Shown: piece after piece, positions 40,959 through 52,104 of the stretch
How positions within the stretch are numbered: position 1 is the first letter of the stretch
Layout: each line of letters begins with the position of its first letter
Origin: Cydia pomonella
Taxonomy: Eukaryota; Arthropoda; Insecta; Lepidoptera; Tortricidae
DNA length: 64,000 nucleotides
NCBI RefSeq assembly: GCF_033807575.1
Contig: NC_084723.1
Location: 6,391,247 to 6,455,246 of the forward strand
Direction: 5' to 3'
Made by a program: the position numbers and the translations under genes
The notes under the pieces: generated by a model
Told to the model about the DNA's origin: nothing
What the model saw: the letters and a program-made list of their open reading frames with translations, nothing else
Database searches by the model: none

Positions 40959-42300
40959 CATAACTTGACTAGGCCCCCATACCCTATGTTTGTAGTAATT
41001 TATAAGAATAGGTACGCTATTCACACTAACCATCCAATATGCGACCAAATAAATCAAACAACTGGGTCGAGCAAAATGAGCCATTCCACAGATTTATTAA
41101 AAGTTTCAAGCGTCAAAGTTCGACTAAACGTATATTTAAAGATGCGCAGGTTCACGTAATGGGGCAACTTGTAAGATCCTAATAAAGTTGTTATTAAATT
41201 TTCTTTGACAATATCGGAGTCAAAGTTCTTTGGATTTATATCCATTGCAGTGCAAAATTGACGATTAAGATAGAAGTTTGATGGATTCAAATTTAATCGT
41301 CTATCAAATTACATTAGGACCTCTCAGCCTTATACTTAATCCCAAAATAAATTGGCTGTCCATAGAAAACGACAACGCAACGTCTGATAAATACAAATAT
41401 ATGAAATAGCCAATTGTTTTCGAGATTTAGGGATTTATCCCATAAACCCTTTCTGCCCGAGGAATTAAATTGCCAATTTGTTCGTGAGCAGTCAATAAAA
41501 TTGGCTATAATCTAATTTTTCGTCCACTCGTAAAAGATCACTGATTTTAATTGAATTCCGTCCACTCAAAAGAATCCATATGGCAAACAAATAAACACGA
41601 TTGAACCTATTGATCGAACCGATGTCCTTGCATTAGATTTTCCATCTACGTCACACAATTCAATTGAAAATTACGGAAACATTTTACCGTTAGACGAGGT
41701 AGGTATTAATAAAATTTGTTTAAGAGGTATTCACCTCACAACGATAGTCCAGATAGGTTAAAGGCATTCCAAAATTGAAGCGCTTACCTTGTACAAATTG
41801 CACAAGTTGCCTTTAGTCGCGATTAGGCAAGCGAAAAATATGCACGTGCCAATGAGCTCCCGCACACCAAAAGAGAAAGAACGTATCGTATGCTTAATAA
41901 CAGGAATGACAAAGATGAATGGTGTAAAAAAGTTAATAAACAAAACAGATCCATTCGTAGGTAATGTAATAAATATGGAAGTATTGTTTGTGCTCCTTAT
42001 GTATACGTTATGGAAGGTAATACAATCTCCATAAGCAGAACTATTGCAAAAGTGTCCAGCTGTCAGCCATAAATCATAGTTCCAAATCTCTCCAGAGTAG
42101 TGCTAGAGTAGCTAAGAACCTAGGCGTTATTAGCGGAGTGAAGTGCGCTGTCTATGATTTGTTTTTTTTTTTCAATTAATCTGGGTATTGCAGCGCCACC
42201 TATTTAAGGTTTTTTGACGGTCACTTTTTAGTACATGCAGATTGTCCTATAATAATATTTATTTTATGTTTATTTATAGTTATATATAATAAGTTATACA
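40959..42300. other. Unique AT-rich stretch, nothing recognised
   Basis: The opposite frames at 41758-41943 and 41789-42034 cover the same DNA and have no family motif. Confidence 0.35.
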
Positions 42301-42324
42301 AAGTATAGCTATGCGTTTAAAGAC

Positions 42325-42440
42325 CTGTAGGGCATTTGTCACCATGCCTGTCACGTTCTAACAAGTATGTAGGCGCGAAAGTGACGGGCATAGTGACAAG
42401 TGATAAAAATGGAACCATGCTGCCACTGCTGGTATTTAAT
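42325..42440. mobile_element. Hairpin MITE family D copy
   Basis: TTTGTCACCATGCCTGTCACG..GTGACGGGCATAGTGACAAGTGATAAAAATGGAACCATGCTGCCACTGCTG matches one 123-bp unit of 39550-39802 in reverse. Confidence 0.75.
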
Positions 42441-42968
42441 AACAGTACAAATAATTTAAAAATAACGGCATGATTTTAAATCCGGTGTAAATCCCTGAGT
42501 GAGTAGGTACGCCGCAGGCTGGCGTAAAGTCAGGAGATCGTGAGCGTACACGTGCGACGTTATCTCACATAATTCACACGATATGGCCTGTCACAGCTGG
42601 GAGAACAGTTGTCACATTCAAATTTGCCTACATTTTTTGCAGCTTTATTAGCAGCTTATTAAAAAATCGCTAAAAGAATTATTTTGATAAATGTCAAATT
42701 GGGAGTAGTAAATGACTGATAGGAAAAGCACAATCGGCAACATATCTTTTCTTGAAAAAGGTTTTTGATATCTACAAACATAATATTATCCCTACTTTCC
42801 TAATCATATAATAAATGCGATTATAAATCCGTCTGTCTGTAACCTCTTCACGTTTAAACCACTGAAGATGAAATTATTTTGGAGCTAATTTGAGGCCCAT
42901 GGAAGACCATAGGATAGTTTTTATCCATAATCATCATCATTCACACAGACAGTCGAGGACAGAAGCTA
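42441..42968. other. Unique stretch, nothing recognised
   Basis: No exon or shared repeat identified. Confidence 0.35.
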
Positions 42969-42969
42969 G

Positions 42970-43062
42970 AACAAATTTAAAAGTGGCAAAACGGCCTTGG
43001 GTGAGACTCACGGCCTCTAAAGTCTCACCCGAGGCAGTAATTTTTCCACGTTTAAATTTGTT
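42970..43062. mobile_element. Foldback MITE, 93 bp
   Basis: ACAAATTTAAAAGTGG..CCTTGGGTGAGACT is inverted as AGTCTCACCCGAGG..CCACGTTTAAATTTGT around CACGGCCTCTAA. Confidence 0.75.
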
Positions 43063-43680
43063 GTAAGCTTAATAGCATCGGTCGCAGACGTTTCAACTTG
43101 TTAAAAATTAATTTAGAAAATTGTGAACTTCGTTAATAAATTTATAAACCTAATGCTGAAGTTCTTATTGTCCGCCTGGACAGCTAGAACTTCATAATAT
43201 TATCGCATATGAATTATCTGTCCCAATAAGCTGTGTCCCGTACTCGGAAATATTATAATTCATACGGTAACAGGTGGACCCTCTGTTCTTTAGCATAAAA
43301 GGGGCTTATAACTTTTTCAGACGTACGTAACGCCCGAATAACTGAATTTTGGCAGGAAAAATAAAAACGGCGAAAATGCGATAAAATGTTAGGGTTAGAC
43401 AAAAACTCCCACGAATTAACATAGGACGTAACGTAATTAAGAGCTTTAAAAAACACGCTGATATGATTAAAAAGATTGATTATGATATAGCGCGAGTAGG
43501 TATAACTGAACTGTATTTATATTTTATCTTTGTTATATTGATTTTTTTTATAAGTGAGAATCTGTAATTGGGTCTGTATTTCTATTGTATCTTGTAGAAA
43601 ATTTTAAAGCTGTTGGTTTTCCATGTATGTAATAAAATAATAAAAAATAATTTGCTGAATACATTGAGCAATTTTTAAAA
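43063..43680. other. Unassigned; one short imperfect inverted repeat
   Basis: TGAAGTTCT..GTCCGCCTGGAC..AGAACTTCA at 43159-43196. No exon. Confidence 0.35.
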
Positions 43681-43698
43681 AAGCTCAATTTAAGAAGT

Positions 43699-44012
43699 TG
43701 AAGCGCTGGTGGCCTAGCGCTAAGAGCGTGCGACTTGCAATCCGGAGGTCGCGGGTTCAAACTCCGGCTCGTGCCAATGAGTTTTTTGGAACTTATGTAC
43801 GAAATATCATTTGATATTTACCAGTCGCTTTTCGGTGAAGGAAAACATCGCGAGGAAACCGGACTAATCCCAACAAGGCCTAGTTTATCCTCTGGGTTGG
43901 AAGGTCAGATGGCAGTCTAGTGCCTACGCCACATCTTGGGATTAGTTGTCAAGCGGACCCCAGGCTCCCATGAGCCGTGGAAAAATGCCGGGACAACGCG
44001 AGGAAGAAGAAG
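43699..44012 (+). mobile_element. SINE family A with RTE-type tail, 17-bp imperfect TSD
   Basis: Head: GGTGGCCTAGCGC (A box) and GGGTTCAAACTCC (B box). Body: CCAATGAGTTTTTTGGAAC, ATCATTTGATATTTACCAG and CGCGAGGAAACC. Tail: AAGCGGACCCCAGGC.., ATGCCGGGACAACGCGAGG, GAAGAAGAAG. The tail matches the 3' end of the RTE at 7441-7489. Flanks AGCTCAATTTAAGAAGT (43682-43698) and AGCTTAAATTAAGAAGT (44013-44029) differ at two of 17 bases. Confidence 0.9.
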
Positions 44013-44029
44013 AGCTTAAATTAAGAAGT

Positions 44030-44440
44030 ATAGATGTAAATGTACATTATCATAGCGAACTATGTATTACATTAACCTATTGTAAAAGTAATACATTGTT
44101 ACTGTTATCAATTTTTCATTCAACATTTCTTTCAATGTAAAAAAGAATTTATGTGTATATGTATAATATGTATATCTTGTGTTATTTTAGAGCCAACAAG
44201 GTGACGTTTAAATTACACGGTTTAATAAATATAAGTCCTCGATCTTATCCTATGTTAATTTCCAAGGACTTAATTATTTCATTCAATCAATCGTTGGCGT
44301 CTGTGACAGCTTTCTTTGGGACGGTTCGCTCGTTGGAAAGGTGACATTTAGAAAATTTATCTCATTTCTAGACATACCTAATAAACTTCAAATACAATCT
44401 AAGTATCATGATAATATTAATTAACGTCTAGCGTCCTACA
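44030..44440. other. AT-rich stretch, nothing recognised
   Basis: No feature seen. Confidence 0.35.
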
Positions 44441-44700
44441 GTCTTAATACTATCTTAACGGCACCAATTACGGGACATTTAAGAGAACATTTTTGAGTAT
44501 TTTTTAATTTTACCAACATCTGTAAAATTTCTACCGCTTTATGCTTTATAAAATTGGATGTCCAATTCTTCCTTTATGTTTTCTATGTATCTAATGAAAG
44601 CTACTGCAATTGGTTTTAATATTATTAACCAATTAACACTGATTTTTTGCTCCAGTCATGGGAAGTATGGCGCCATTAACTTTCAAATTAACAAATATCA
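44441..44700. mobile_element. MITE family G, copy 2
   Basis: Reverse complement of 8650-8910, with TTAACGGCACCAAT at the left and TGGCGCCATTAACTTTCAAA at the right. Confidence 0.7.
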
Positions 44701-44954
44701 ATGAAAAATTAAACTTTGGGTCTTGTTTATGGTAAAATGTTGCCAGCGATTAAAAACTGATGATAAATACTTGTTGTACAGGATTTGTCTATACAATCCC
44801 ATTTCTGGTGCCTGTTCCACTATAGGGATGTTTACTATAGCCTCGTAAGGCCCAAGGTCCTACCTATAGGACTTATTCAGTTCGATGAAATTTAAATCTT
44901 ATTCAATAAGGAGAGAGTTATCTCATAAGATAACGTAATAATATAATATAGCAT

Positions 44955-45092
44955 GTGGCGTGCGATAAGATAATAGTAGTTTATGTGACTGCTACATAAT
45001 AAAAGGCATTAAAATACACGAGTGTGGGTTTACGAAACGAAGTGAGTTTCTTAAAAGAACCACACGAGTGTTTTAATGCCTAATTATGTATA
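44955..45092. mobile_element. MITE family V, copy 2
   Basis: GATAATAGTAGTTTATGTGACT is followed by AGGCATTAAAATACACGAGTGTGGGTT, inverted as AACCACACGAGTGTTTTAATGCCT. The right outer end is lost. Confidence 0.7.
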
Positions 45093-45420
45093 TAATTATG
45101 TATTAATGAGTCTGGATCTGGAGATTGCAATGGCGTCAGATGCATGCTTGGAATTATTTTATTGATCGGTTGAATAAAATTGTTTATTAGCTTTGTGTAA
45201 GTAAAGTGCTTGTTGGCTGAAACCTAAGGAAAACACAACGCCCGGGGTGTAAAAACTGAATTTTTTATTATGTTAGAGAAATGGCAGCCTTTAAGACCTT
45301 TGTTAAAGTTAGTTAGAGGTAGAGAATATCAACAAAAATAGTTATTTATACTTTATAAGTAATAAGTCCCCAGGTGGCAGGAGTCCCCAAATCTTAATTA
45401 TCGGGTGCCTAACGGTGGGT
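45093..45420. other. Unique stretch, nothing recognised
   Basis: No feature seen. Confidence 0.35.
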
Positions 45421-45424
45421 TTCG

Positions 45425-45515
45425 GATGGATATGTATAGAGGACTACTATAGCTAGCATAATTCTAAAATAGGCCCTTGAGGCCAATGCCTCAATGGTAC
45501 CCACTAGGCCAAACG
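45425..45515 (-). repeat. LINE 3' UTR fragment (GGTAC.AT..GAGGC..GGGCCTATTT type)
   Basis: In reverse: GGGTACCATTGAGGCATTGGCCTC, AAGGGCCTATTTTAGAATTATGCTAG, CTATAGTAGTCC. The same block occurs at 57141-57242. Confidence 0.6.
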
Positions 45516-45764
45516 GGTCGTCAGGCTTTTGTGTATAAAGTTGCCAGAAAATCTATTTAGTTTAATAACTTTAATATATGTAAGGAATTGAATGGAACCA
45601 GTTTGTTCATTTTGTATGTAAAAAAGTTAATTTTTGAAACTTGGAGGTTTATTACTTTTTATCGTTTCCATATATTTTTGTGTTTAATTTATTGCGATAA
45701 ATTGTTCATTTAATAGATTTTGTTATAAAATTCAACATGTGTCGTCTATCATCCTAACTCCACA

Positions 45765-45997
45765 CGTAGTAGTATTATTATGTGTTGTATGTCTTAGTCT
45801 GGGACCGGTCTGAAAACCAGCGCCGGGCATGTCGGCCCGGCACACGCTGAGACTGGAACCCTTTGCCTAATACACTAAATACAATACCGGTTGATCTGTA
45901 TAAATTATTAATGTATCTTTTATTAACTATTATGTAACCTTATTCTCCTATGTACTTGTATGTGGCAATAAATGATTCTTATTCTTATTATTATTCT
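45765..45997 (+). repeat. CR1/Jockey-type LINE 3' UTR with structured hairpin
   Basis: TGAAAACCAGC, the hairpin GCCGGGC-ATGTCG-GCCCGGC (45822-45841) and ACACGCTGAG align with the 3' UTR of the LINE at 58250-60390. It ends AATAAATGATTCTTATTCTT and an (ATTCTT)n tail. Confidence 0.75.
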
Positions 45998-47070
45998 TAT
46001 GTAAGTAGGTAAGTACCTAATTTTATGGAGATTCTATAGGGAGGCAGTAGACGTGTTTCGGTCCGATGGTGCAACATTTCACCTATAAAATAAAATAAAA
46101 TACCTTCACTTCCCCAAATATTTTCTCCACCGTCCCCTTTAAACTTCATCTCACTATCATTTTTATTTAAATTCCACGATTTTTCAAAGTCAAATGCATC
46201 TCATGCAAAATTCACGTTACTCTACCGCCATAGATTTGTATGCAAGTAAACAATGCATATTCATTGAGTAAGTTCTCTTTTTGGGTTCGACAGAGCGGAA
46301 GAAAAAGATATGACATTGTTCAACGCACCTTTGGAAATTATGAGTATAATGTTACAAAATGTGGCGGTTTCCAGATGATTTATTTCATTGTTCCTTTTTG
46401 TATTTTGCCGCTGTAAGATGGCATAGGAATGTACGTTTAAATGGAACAAGTTCGATATAGGCAAGGAGACTGAAATTCCACAGATAAAAAAAATAAAAGC
46501 GCTCCGGGAGTGCCGATAGAAGTGAAAACTTGAATCCCAATTTAGAAAATGCCAACATGCATGTGTATCTATGTCCGTACATACACAATATATGTACATA
46601 CTTATACACAGAGGTGTCGGTTACGGTACCAGTAACAGTGTCGCGAGTTCAATGGTTTTTGCCATCTCAAAAATTCCCAACGCGCTTAAAGAAGTTTTCA
46701 CTTCAAATATGGAAATTGTCACTGGTAAATTCTCAGTACTATAGTCGCGGGCAACAGCTTGTTAATGATATCGGTAAATGAAGATAACAGTTCTAACCAA
46801 AACTATTTATATACATAATCTATTCAATTACACAATGTATTAATGATCCAACTTTATCCGAAATTTATGTTAACGTAAGATGAATTTACCACAATTTAAA
46901 CAGAAATTTCACTAAGGAACATCAGATATCTTCATCCCTTCATCTAAGGAGGGTTTAGGGGTTTAGGGACCGGTGCACAACCCCTTATAAATAGATTAGA
47001 GATTAATCAGAGGCCGGACACATTATGACAGGGCGTTATATTTTATTTACATACATATTTACACCGCTGT
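45998..47070. other. Unique stretch, nothing recognised
   Basis: Overlapping frames at 46261-46781 on both strands have no motifs. Confidence 0.35.
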
Positions 47071-47076
47071 ATTACA

Positions 47077-47605
47077 TACAGTCAGCGTGAAAAGTAGCGG
47101 ATCAGACTAAGCGTTAGAAATATCTACTATTATCCAAAGGTTATATAAAAAGAGGTTTGTCTCTATACCGGGTGTGGCCTGTAACATGAGCAAAAAATTA
47201 AATCATAGGCTGTACTCCTCAAACTGACCAACATTTGTTCAGTGACATTTAAAAATAACTTGTATTTTGATTTTTAGCATACTTTAAAGTATATTCTTAG
47301 ACGTAATTTATTGCGAATTTTGTTAAGTTTACAGTGGGAAAAGCAAAGTAAATACACTGATGACAGCGTACATTGAAGATAATATTTAATTTGTATGAAA
47401 AATCGGAAGTCGAAAATCTTCATAATTTATAAAAGTCGCTGAACAAATGTTGGTCAGTTTGAGAAGTACAGTCTACAGTTTAATTTTTTGCTCGTGTACC
47501 ACAGACAGATAATTTTAAAGAGTGTAGTGGTATTTGTAAAAGTATTCCAGGGTGGCAGATACTTTTGTTGCGTTATTTCATCCGCTAATTTTGACGTTGA
47601 CTGTA
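47077..47605. mobile_element. MITE with TACAGTCAGCGT ends (family S), hosting a second element
   Basis: TACAGTCAGCGTGAAAAGTAGC at the left is inverted as GCTAATTTTGACGTTGACTGTA at the right. TA context suggests TA duplication. The inner element is at 47166-47505. Confidence 0.85.
47166..47505. mobile_element. Nested foldback MITE
   Basis: GTAACATGAGCAAAAAATTAAA.., CTGTACTCCTCAAACTGACC and AACATTTGTTCAG at the left are repeated inverted at 47430-47500. Arms are about 80 bp. Left tip ACCGGGTGTGGCC and right tip GTGTACCAC have diverged. Confidence 0.85.
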
Positions 47606-47859
47606 CCTAGTTAAGGAACCACCACGCATATAGTAACGAACCTTAAAAATCCGCAATGCGAATCTTGTATTAACACATATTATTTAAATGAGTTCTAGTT
47701 AACTTGACTAATCCTCGGTCATGAACAATTCCATTCTCATAAAATATTTTTTATAAATATGAGATGATGAGTTCATAGGTCGATTTAATTTAATTTGTTG
47801 TCGTTTCATTTAAGTCCTAATTATTAGGTATAATTATTTAATCAGCAGTCATCCGTAAG

Positions 47860-48140
47860 ATGTCTACTGAACTCCTAAGAACCTCCACAATTACCGGTCG
47901 CGTGCTGCACTCGGTTTTCTGTTATCTTAATGCTGGTGGCATTTTCTCGTTGTATCACAATGCGAGACGTTGTGCGAGGAAGCCGTCTGCTCTTCGGTCA
48001 CCAGTTACGTCAACCAGACGCTTCGCGATTCCTGCACAAAACTATTGTGTGTGCACAAAACCCCATGGACCTAGACTTTCAACGCCAAATTTCGGCGCTT
48101 TCGGCCGCTCCGCCCTCTCCTCCGCGTCACTGTGTCCACA
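47860..48140 (+). pseudogene. Exon-like repeated block, product unknown
   Basis: ATG at 47860 opens a 95-codon frame (MSTELLRTSTITGRVLHSVF.., ARRCARKPSALRSPVTSTRR, FAIPAQNYC) rich in Ser, Arg and Ala, resembling a mitochondrial presequence. A second frame (from 47930) is also open, and a CAG/GTAGCA donor lies near 48145. Bases 47948-48008 recur at 12508-12680, so at least part is dispersed. It may be a retroposed 5' exon or an uncharacterised repeat. Confidence 0.3.
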
Positions 48141-48312
48141 CAGGTAGCATTCCACCGTTAGGGTCCGTCCGTCCGTCCCAAGCACCAAGGAACTAAGGAC
48201 ACCCCGTCATCCCTGATAATGCCAGTCGGCTCAAGAAGAGCAGGCACATTGATGATGGCAAGAGACCGACGAATTACGAGTATAATTATCTGAGCGACGT
48301 ATCTTGAAACAG

Positions 48313-49652
48313 TCTTTAAAAAGCGGCCAAGTGCGAGTCGGACTCGCGCATGAAGGGTTCCGTACCATTTAAGACGTATTAAAAAAAAATCTACTTGCTA
48401 GATCTTGTTCAACATTTTACCACTTTGGACACACATTTTACCACTTTGGAACTGTCTCTCGCGCAAACTATTCAGTTTAGAAAAAAATGATGTTAGGAAC
48501 CTAAATATCATTTTTGAAGACCTATCCATAGATACCCCACACGTATGGGTTTGATGAAAAAATTTTTTTTTTAATTTATTGACGTATTAAAAAAAAAACT
48601 ATTCACTAGATCTCGTTCAAACCAATTTTCGGTGGAAGTTTGCATGGTAATGTATATCATATATTTTTTTTAGATTTTTCATTCTGTTATTTTAGAAGTT
48701 ACAGGGGGGGGACACACATTTTTTCACTTTGGAAGTGTCTCTCGCGCAAACTATTCAGTTTAGAAAAAAAATGATATTAGAAACCTAAATATCATTTTTG
48801 AAGACCTATCCATAGATACCCCACACGTATGGGTTTGATAAAAAATTTTTTTTTTTTTAATTTTTATGACGTATTAAAAAAAAACTACTTACTAGATCTC
48901 GTTCGAACCAATTTTCGGTGGAAGTTTGCATGGCAATGTATATCATATATTTTTTTTAGATTTTTAATTCTGTTATTTTAGAAGTTACAGGGGGGGGGGA
49001 CACACATTTTTTCACTTTGGAAGTGTCTCTCGCGCAAACTATTCAGTTTAGAAAAAAATGATATTAGAAACTTAAATATCATTTTTGAAGACCTATCCAT
49101 AGATACCCCACACGTATGGGTTTGATGAAAAAAAATTTTTTTTTTAATTTTTATGACGTATTAAAAAAAAACTACTTACTAGATCTCGTTCGAACCAATT
49201 TTCGGTGGAAGTTTGCATGGCAATGTATATCATATATTTTTTTTAGATTTTTCATTCTGTTATTTTAGAAGTTACGGGGGGGGGGACACACTTTTTACCA
49301 CTTTGGAAGTGTCTCTCGCGCAAACTTTTCAGTTTAGAAAAAAATGATATTAGAAACCTCAATATCATTTTTAAAGACCTATCCATAGATACCCCACACG
49401 TATGAGTTTGATGAAAAAAGATTTTTTGAGTTTCAGTTCTAAGTATGGGGAACCCCCAAAATTTATTGTTTTTTTTCTATTTTTGTGTGAACATCATAAT
49501 GCGGTTCATAGAATACATCTACTTACCAAGTTTGAACAGTATAGCTTTTATAGTTTCGGAAAAAAGTGGCTGTGACAGAATCGGACAGACAGACGGACAT
49601 GACGAATCTATAAGGGTTCCGTTTTTTGCCATTTGGCTACGGAACCCTAAAA
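48313..49652 (-). mobile_element. GGTTCCGTA-family element, copy C, with amplified 287-bp units
   Basis: The reversed 3' end is AAAGCGGCCAAGTGCGAGTCGGACTCGC, then GAAGGGTTCCGTACC. The reversed 5' end is TTTGGCTACGGAACCCTAAAAA. GACGTATTAAAA marks units at 48373, 48581, 48868 and 49155: spacings of 208 (deleted unit), 287 and 287. Each unit carries a G-run (C-run on the element strand) of 7-10 and TATTCAGTTTAGAAAAAAAT. No transposase. Confidence 0.88.
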
Positions 49653-50175
49653 AGGCCTGCACTTTTTTGACAAGATAATCTATGGTGTCCCAGTCGGTGC
49701 ACGTAGGTAGGTAATTTAATTAATAATGTTTGTTATAATTATGTAAATATCGTCAACCTTAATTAATCCCGAGTTTGACAGATTAATATCAAGAGTATTC
49801 TAACGGCCTTTCCTGGGAATGTCCCTTGGGGCACATTCCGAAGGCATTATGAATAATTTGATCGTACCGTGCGAAGAAGGTTGAGTTGAGTTAATCATGT
49901 CCTTCTAGATCCCAGTGGGTTTGTTTTATATGGGCGTTCAGATAAAAGTATTATTAGACATTTACACCAATTTACTATATATTACATTGATTGGGATTAG
50001 TCAACGGCGTTACTGTTCCTCTTCAAATCGTGTCTTACCACGTCACAACAAGTCATGTTGATATATAATTTTTATTACATTTTATAAATTCAATTTAAAC
50101 AATATGATGATATAAATAAATCTAAATATTAATCTAATTTTCCAATAGGCTCCGGTTGCACAGTTTTCATTAATA
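49653..50175. other. Unique stretch, nothing recognised
   Basis: No feature seen. Confidence 0.35.
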
Positions 50176-50179
50176 GTAC

Positions 50180-50390
50180 CGGATGAAATAACGCGCCAAA
50201 AGTATCTGATATTCCGGAAAACATTTCCAATTATAGATAATTCTCTAAAATTCACGTTCAAAATTATATCTTTTACAGCCTTAATTATTCCAAATATAGA
50301 ATTACTTTTTGTTAACCTGTTACATAATTAGATACTTTTGAAACGTTGTTTGATCCGCTACTTTTGATGCTGTCTGTATCCTAAAACGTC
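50180..50390. mobile_element. MITE family S, one end
   Basis: GGATGAAATAACGC.CCAAAAGTATCTG at the left and GATCCGCTACTTTTGATGCTGTCTGTA at the right. The outer left end is missing. Confidence 0.6.
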
Positions 50391-50639
50391 AAAGGAACAT
50401 ATTTTGTTCCAATCACATTTTTTCCCGTAATTCTATGATGTCAATCCGTCTGGCTATTCACACGCTATATTAATATTAATGGCTCGGCCTTTGAATGGGT
50501 CTTTTATACCCTTGGGTCTAATTAATTTCGTGTTATGAACGTCATGGTACAAATGGAACCTTGTTACATTGAAATCAGAGCGAAGCTACCTAGTAAACCT
50601 TTTACGCGTACGTATTGATATTGGCAGACATTGATTGCG

Positions 50640-51200
50640 ATCCCGAACACAACACAAAAATATGTTACACAGTGTGTATTTTTGATATAACCGCAAACTT
50701 AAACTAGAGGTAGGTGCTGTAAATAATTCTAAATGATTTTTAAATTTAGGGTTAACTACCAGAGCATAATTATTTTTTGTAAATTTTTCAAGCGGCAATT
50801 TATTTTGTACAATCGTGGACATTCGCGGTGAACCAGTAAAACATTTTTTTTGCCTAGATACGATAGTACAGTCAAGTGCAAAAATATGGTACTACGCTCT
50901 TATTACACTGGAATAAGATGTTATGGGAGATATTTTTGAGTAAGATGTGTACACCCATATTTTTACAGTTGACTGTACATCATAGTCACTTGCGACAGTT
51001 GTGACGTCGCGTCAATAAATGCGACGTTTCGGGTTAAAACAAAGTAGTGATACATTACTTGCTAAATTATTTTATATGGAAAAATAAAAATGCTCGACTA
51101 TGTTTCATGAAACCTATGAAAGTGTGTTCATTAAAGTCTAAACTAACTACCCTTTCATTGTGCTGTCGTATGAAAAATACATGCTGTCTTAAACAGCTTG
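50640..51200. mobile_element. MITE family F, copy 2, hosting a smaller MITE
   Basis: ACACAGTGTGTATTTTTGATATAACC, AACTTAAACTAGA, CCAGAGCATAATTATTTTTTG, GTGACGTCGCGTCAATAAATG and AAAACAAAGTAGTGATACATTACTTGC follow 4230-4790 in reverse. It is interrupted in the middle. Confidence 0.7.
50867..50978. mobile_element. MITE family E with TACAGTCAA ends, nested
   Basis: TACAGTCAAGTGCAAAAATATG and CATATTTTTACAGTTGACTGTA are inverted ends; 112 bp, in TA context. Confidence 0.8.
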
Positions 51201-51266
51201 CGTGTCTTAAAGAGGTGCATAAAGAGGGGTGGTTCCGATGCATAAAGAGGTGTTATGTTTGACCGC

Positions 51267-51292
51267 TGTGTGTGTGTGTGTGTGTCTGTGTC
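51267..51292 (+). repeat. (GT)n microsatellite
   Basis: TGTGTGTGTGTGTGTGTCTGTGTC. Confidence 0.9.
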
Positions 51293-51755
51293 TGGCACCG
51301 TCATTTTCATAAATTTGAAAACAAGTTTTCTAGGGGTGTTCTTGTTGTAATCTTGTTTGTCTATTTCGTTGCATTGAAGTTCTTTTAATTTTACTTGTGA
51401 AATTAGTTAGAGTGAAGAGAGTTAGTATTAAATTAAATTCTTGAAATGATTCGCCCAGGTTCAGACCAGGTGCGATTCCAGCCCTGGGGACCTTTTTTGG
51501 TATATGACATTGATTTTGGTTCGTAATTTATATAGTAGTGTTTCTACTTGAAATAACACAACTGAATATAATTACAAGAAATTAATTTGTTTATAAAATT
51601 TGCTAATATTCAAATTGGCAGCGCCATCTCTCTCTCTAATCCGGAATCACCTCAGTTGATTCGGCTAGATGGTCGAATCATATTGTTCTACCGCAGAGAT
51701 GGACAGGGGGCGCCATAAGCCCTCAGGAAATATCATATATTTAACAACGTAACGT
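51293..51755. other. Unique stretch, nothing recognised
   Basis: No feature seen. Confidence 0.35.
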
Positions 51756-51756
51756 T

Positions 51757-51787
51757 AAAAAAGCGGCCAAGTGCGAGTTCTTTTTTC
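51757..51787 (-). repeat. 3' terminus scrap of the GGTTCCGTA family
   Basis: AAAAAAGCGGCCAAGTGCGAG, broken within the hairpin. Confidence 0.65.
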
Positions 51788-51924
51788 GAGACTGCCGTGA
51801 TAGCAGAGGACGCTGGTCCGATTCTAATCCTGGGCACTGGATGCCTTGGTCACTTTTTCTTCATATCTGACATTTATTTCGGTTTGCTTTTATGCTTTAT
51901 AATGGTACGTTTCTTGGTAAAATC

Positions 51925-52035
51925 ACTTATACGGCTATTTAGGGTTGTCAAAATTCTAGTGATTATCTTATCTATGGTTGTGCACGCAAAGGAAAACGTC
52001 AAGTTCTGCCAACCCTAATAATTGCTCTGCTTAGC
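51925..52035. repeat. Mini-repeat shared with 11285-11400
   Basis: CGGCTATTTAGGGTTGTCAAA .. ATTATCTTATCTATGGTTGTG .. GCCAACCCTAATAATTGCTC. Confidence 0.55.
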
Positions 52036-52104
52036 CGAACGGAGCCGAGAACACCCGAATGCTACAGTCCCTGGCACCACACAGATTCACGATTCACGCA
52101 CATA

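Noticed and set aside
8670..44679. piggyBac-type TTAA duplications on family G
   Set aside because: Homology between the two copies extends past the TTAAs, so they are internal.
48313..49652. CRISPR-like array
   Set aside because: Units are 287 bp, contiguous and part of a eukaryotic transposon, with no spacer structure.
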